Source of the DNA: Marinobacterium rhizophilum | Lineage (GTDB): Bacteria > Pseudomonadota > Gammaproteobacteria > Pseudomonadales > Balneatricaceae | DNA length: 64,000 nt | Direction of reading: 5' to 3' | NCBI RefSeq assembly: GCF_024397915.1 | Contig: NZ_CP073347.1 | Location: forward strand, 3,596,001-3,660,000 | In this document: positions 61,912-64,000 of the stretch, piece after piece | How the letters are laid out: each line of letters begins with the position of its first letter | How positions within the stretch are numbered: the first letter of the stretch is position 1 | Notes under the pieces: generated by a model | Databases searched by the model: none | What the model was told of the DNA's origin: nothing | What the model saw: the letters and a program-made list of their open reading frames with translations, nothing else | Program-made: the position numbers and the translations under genes

Positions 61912-62370
61912 ATGAAATCACGCAGCAAAGTCCTTTGCGGGCTTGGCCTCATTACGCTGGTGCTGGGTCTCTGGATCTGGCTGCGCGGGCCTCTGTGGCT
62001 GGAGCAGTTCAATGATCGCCAGAGCGGTGCGCGGGTCAGTTTTCAGGCCGAGGGCAGGCTGTTTGGCCAGCAGCACGACCAGCAGGCCTGCCTGACCCGG
62101 ACGCTGGAAAACTTCAACGGTTGCACCGGGTTCGACTGCACCCTGCAGCACGATTACTACCTCAAGGCCTGCCTGGCCGAAGCGGCACCCACCCCGGGTT
62201 TCTGCGACGGGGTACCGGCCTACCGGCTCAAACCCACCGAGGACGACAAGGCCTGGGCCAAGTACGCCTGCTGGGATGGCAATATCCGGGGCGACGGCTG
62301 TCGCCTGTTGATGCGCCAGCAGCAATATGAGTGCAGTGGCGGCGTGGCCGCTGATGCGCTGGCGCAGTAA
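61912..62370 (+). CDS. Signal-anchored cysteine-rich protein of unknown function
   Basis: 152 residues from the ATG at 61912. One membrane or signal segment (VLCGLGLITLVLGLWIWL) leads to a domain with eight cysteines (in QQACLTRTL, NGCTGFDC, LKACLAEA, FCDGV, ACWDG, DGCRLL, YECSGG). The even number suggests four disulfides in the periplasm. Spacing of conserved CL, C and CWDG elements looks like a compact repeat of helix pairs. It follows the two-cysteine membrane protein by 34 bases. No known family is recognised. Confidence 0.75.
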   Translation: MKSRSKVLCGLGLITLVLGLWIWLRGPLWLEQFNDRQSGARVSFQAEGRLFGQQHDQQACLTRTLENFNGCTGFDCTLQHDYYLKACLAEAAPTPGFCDGVPAYRLKPTEDDKAWAKYACWDGNIRGDGCRLLMRQQQYECSGGVAADALAQ

Positions 62371-62379
62371 CGGCGGCTT

Positions 62380-63318
62380 TCAGATCGTCAGCACCAGCTT
62401 GCCGCGCACGTGCCCACCGGCGCTCTGCTGGTGGGCGCTGCGTGCTTCAGCCAGCGGCACTTCGGCCGCCAGGGTCAGCTTCAGGCTGCCCTGGGCATAG
62501 CGCTTGGCCAGTTCCGCCAGCTGGGCACCATTGGGTTCCACCCGGATGCCGCAGGCCTGAACACCGGCCGCTTCGGCGGCGCGTACCACGGCATCGGTGG
62601 TGACCGATGGCAGTGTGACCAGGCGCCCGCCCGGTTTCAGGCACGCCAGCGCATGGATGCCAACATCCCCGCCCATGCCATCAAGCACCAGATCCATATC
62701 CTGCGCCACGGTGCTGAGGTCCTCTGTCTGGTAATCGATCACCGCATCGCAGCCCAGGGACTTGAGATAGGCGTGATTCGCCGCCGAAGCGGAGCCCGTC
62801 ACCTGGGCGCCGGCCGCTTTGGCCAGCTGTACCGCAAGGTGCCCCACACCGCCGGCAGCGGCCAGTACCAGCACGCGCTGTCCGGCACCGAGCTGGCCCT
62901 TGTCGAACAGTGCCTGCCAGGCGGTCAGCCCGGCAAGGCCAAGCCCCGCCCCTTCACTGAACGGCATTTGCTGCGGCTTGAGGGCGATCTGGCTGGCCGG
63001 CGCCGCCAGGTGCTCGGCATAGCAGCCGGCCGCCTGTGGAAAGCGGATAAAGCCAAAAACCTCGTCACCGGGCTTGAAGTCTTCCACCGCCGCACCAACC
63101 AGCTCCACCACGCCGGCAAACTCCCAGCCCGGTACGAAAGGCAGCTTGCCGATAAAGGAGGCCGCACCGCCGCCACTGCAGGTTTTCCAGTCGATCGGAT
63201 TAACGCCGGCGGCCTTGTTGCGCACCAGCACTTCGTCGTCGCGAAGGGTGGGGGTTGGCACTTCCTCATAGCTGAGGGCATCGGGGCCGCCAAAGGCGTG
63301 AATGCGGATCGCTTTCAT
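62380..63318 (-). CDS. NADP-dependent quinone-oxidoreductase-type (zinc-free MDR) enzyme
   Basis: 312 residues from the ATG at 63318 (MKAIRIHAFGGPDALSYEEVP), with AGGAGA upstream; the longer frame to 63555 is not needed. Medium-chain dehydrogenase fold: GroES-like domain (NKAAGVNPIDWK, PGWEFAGVVELVG) and Rossmann domain (VLVLAAAGGVGHLAVQLAKAAGAQV). It lacks the zinc-ligand cysteines of alcohol dehydrogenases. Such enzymes reduce quinones or enones. Acrylyl-CoA reductase (AcuI) belongs to the same superfamily, but the motifs here fit the general quinone reductase group better. Confidence 0.9.
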   Translation of the reverse strand: MKAIRIHAFGGPDALSYEEVPTPTLRDDEVLVRNKAAGVNPIDWKTCSGGGAASFIGKLPFVPGWEFAGVVELVGAAVEDFKPGDEVFGFIRFPQAAGCYAEHLAAPASQIALKPQQMPFSEGAGLGLAGLTAWQALFDKGQLGAGQRVLVLAAAGGVGHLAVQLAKAAGAQVTGSASAANHAYLKSLGCDAVIDYQTEDLSTVAQDMDLVLDGMGGDVGIHALACLKPGGRLVTLPSVTTDAVVRAAEAAGVQACGIRVEPNGAQLAELAKRYAQGSLKLTLAAEVPLAEARSAHQQSAGGHVRGKLVLTI

Positions 63319-63423
63319 GCAAGTCTCCTGCTGGACAGGGCCGGGTTGCGGCGAAAGTGCTAGCCGGCAACTGCAGCTCTTGAGGTTTGAATTTGTTAGG
63401 CTTGGTCTCTCTGGAGGCTGCTG

Positions 63424-63466
63424 GTCAGCCTGTCGGACTTGGCCGCAGTAAGCCCGACAGGCTGAC
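63424..63466. repeat. 13-bp inverted repeat upstream of the small membrane protein
   Basis: GTCAGCCTGTCGG (63424-63436) and its exact complement (63454-63466) are separated by 17 bases, with further CTT/AAG pairing inside. No T run follows, so it is not a standard terminator. It could be a REP-type element or an operator. Confidence 0.6.
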
Positions 63467-63505
63467 AGGCCTGCAACCCCGTAACCGCTATCAGGTAGCA
63501 AGAGT

Positions 63506-63733
63506 ATGGTGTATTTGGGAATTTTGGAACAACTGCTGTTCTGGGGAGGCGTCATCCTGTTTCTGGTGTCGCTGGGGCTTTACGGTCTGCGCACCCGGGA
63601 TTACCGCTCGCTGCTGATGTTCTGGCAGCCAAGCATTGCCTTTAATGCCAGCGAAAACCGCATCAACCGCATTGCGCTGCTGATGATGATCGTGGCGGTG
63701 GTGCTGAAGGCCTACCTGTTTTATATCAGCTGA
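63506..63733 (+). CDS. Small hydrophobic membrane protein
   Basis: 75 residues with two membrane segments (LLFWGGVILFLVSLGLYGL and IALLMMIVAVVLKAYLFYI) separated by a polar loop containing RTRDYRSLL. The ATG has only a weak ribosome site (CAAGAGT). I do not recognise the family. It lies just upstream of cysZ in the same direction. Confidence 0.6.
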   Translation: MVYLGILEQLLFWGGVILFLVSLGLYGLRTRDYRSLLMFWQPSIAFNASENRINRIALLMMIVAVVLKAYLFYIS

Positions 63734-63749
63734 TTCAACCTGAGCGGGT

Positions 63750-63767
63750 GCGGGAGCCGGCTCCCGC
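63750..63767. repeat. 18-bp perfect palindrome
   Basis: GCGGGAGCC joined to GGCTCCCGC reads the same on both strands. It lies between the small membrane protein and cysZ. No T tract follows. Confidence 0.55.
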
Positions 63768-63800
63768 CATGTCTAAAAGTGTGAAAATCCAGGGTCTGTC

Positions 63801-64000
63801 ATGAAAGGAAATCCCGTTAGGGGCGCAGGTTATCTGCTGCGCGGCCTGCAAATGTTGCCTCACCCCTCCATCCGCAACTTCGTACTGATTCCGCTGCTGG
63901 TGAATGTGCTGCTGTTCAGCGGTGCCATCTGGCTGCTGATGAGTCAGTTTGACGGCTGGGTCGACTACCTGCTTACCCAGCTGCTGCCGGACTGGGAATG
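63801..64000 (+). CDS. cysZ: Sulfate transporter CysZ (5' part, cut by window end)
   Basis: The first 66 codons. NPVRGAGYLLRGLQMLPHPSIRNFVLIPLLVN followed by a hydrophobic segment and FDGWVDYLLTQLLPDW is the conserved start of CysZ (EI24 family), a sulfate-proton symporter of the inner membrane used for cysteine synthesis. The ATG at 63801 follows AGGGTC. The remainder lies outside the window. Confidence 0.9.
   Translation, partial: MKGNPVRGAGYLLRGLQMLPHPSIRNFVLIPLLVNVLLFSGAIWLLMSQFDGWVDYLLTQLLPDWE

Noticed and set aside
62380..63318. Acrylyl-CoA reductase (AcuI) completing a DMSP pathway
   Set aside because: The protein is in the same superfamily but shows the general quinone-oxidoreductase pattern, and it is 58 kb from the DddP-like gene, so I did not claim it.

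Overview
The window looks like the replication-origin end of a marine gammaproteobacterial chromosome, probably of an Oceanospirillales-type heterotroph (Marinobacterium- or Marinobacter-like). This is inferred from the order yidC - mnmE - origin - mnmG - rsmG - parA - parB - atpIBEFHAGDC - glmU - glmS, the high GC, and the accessory genes. No rRNA, tRNA or CRISPR array was seen.

Layout. 1-17.6 kb is the origin region. It holds the 3' part of yidC, mnmE, an inserted minus-strand pair (EamA-type permease and a DddP-like M24 protein, a candidate DMSP lyase), about 1 kb of non-coding DNA with DnaA boxes and an AT-rich stretch (likely oriC), mnmG-rsmG-parA-parB, and the complete ATP synthase operon with a clear promoter and terminator. 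17.6-19.1 kb is an IS3-family element inserted in short tandem repeats. 19.1-23.8 kb carries a TrmB-like regulator divergent from glmU-glmS, and a TerB-like gene. 23.8-31.4 kb is a serine/glycine/one-carbon block: lipA, glyA and sdaA on the minus strand, divergent from gcvH-gcvP. Their shared control region holds two copies of a GTTTCC-N4-GGAAA palindrome. 31.6-34.4 kb is a divergent pair, a PuuB-like oxidase and a PuuA-like glutamine-synthetase homologue, around a 10-bp inverted repeat.

34.6-49.8 kb is a complete vibrioferrin-type (NRPS-independent) siderophore locus. It comprises pvsABCDE, a citrate-synthase-like HpcH/HpaI gene, an ABC importer (pvuBCDE) and a TonB receptor, with Fur-like boxes in front of the biosynthetic and uptake parts. 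Two junctions inside the importer operon carry unusual tandem duplications. Between pvuC and pvuD there are two micro-ORFs chained by stop/start overlaps. In front of pvuE there are three decayed 182-bp copies of the gene start, each with a ribosome binding site and a start codon. The receptor is preceded by a tandem array of an 8-bp unit.

49.9-64 kb holds an aromatic/branched amino acid set (Lrp-type regulator, 4-hydroxyphenylpyruvate dioxygenase, Na+-dependent transporter, amino acid dehydrogenase), an FMN-dependent glutamate-synthase-like protein, a HexR-like regulator divergent from a TRAP binding-protein gene that faces its permease genes, yjaG with two small cysteine-containing proteins, a quinone-oxidoreductase-type dehydrogenase, and the start of cysZ.

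The DddP-like enzyme together with a photoreactive-type carboxylate siderophore would fit life with phytoplankton. This is inference, not something the sequence shows directly.
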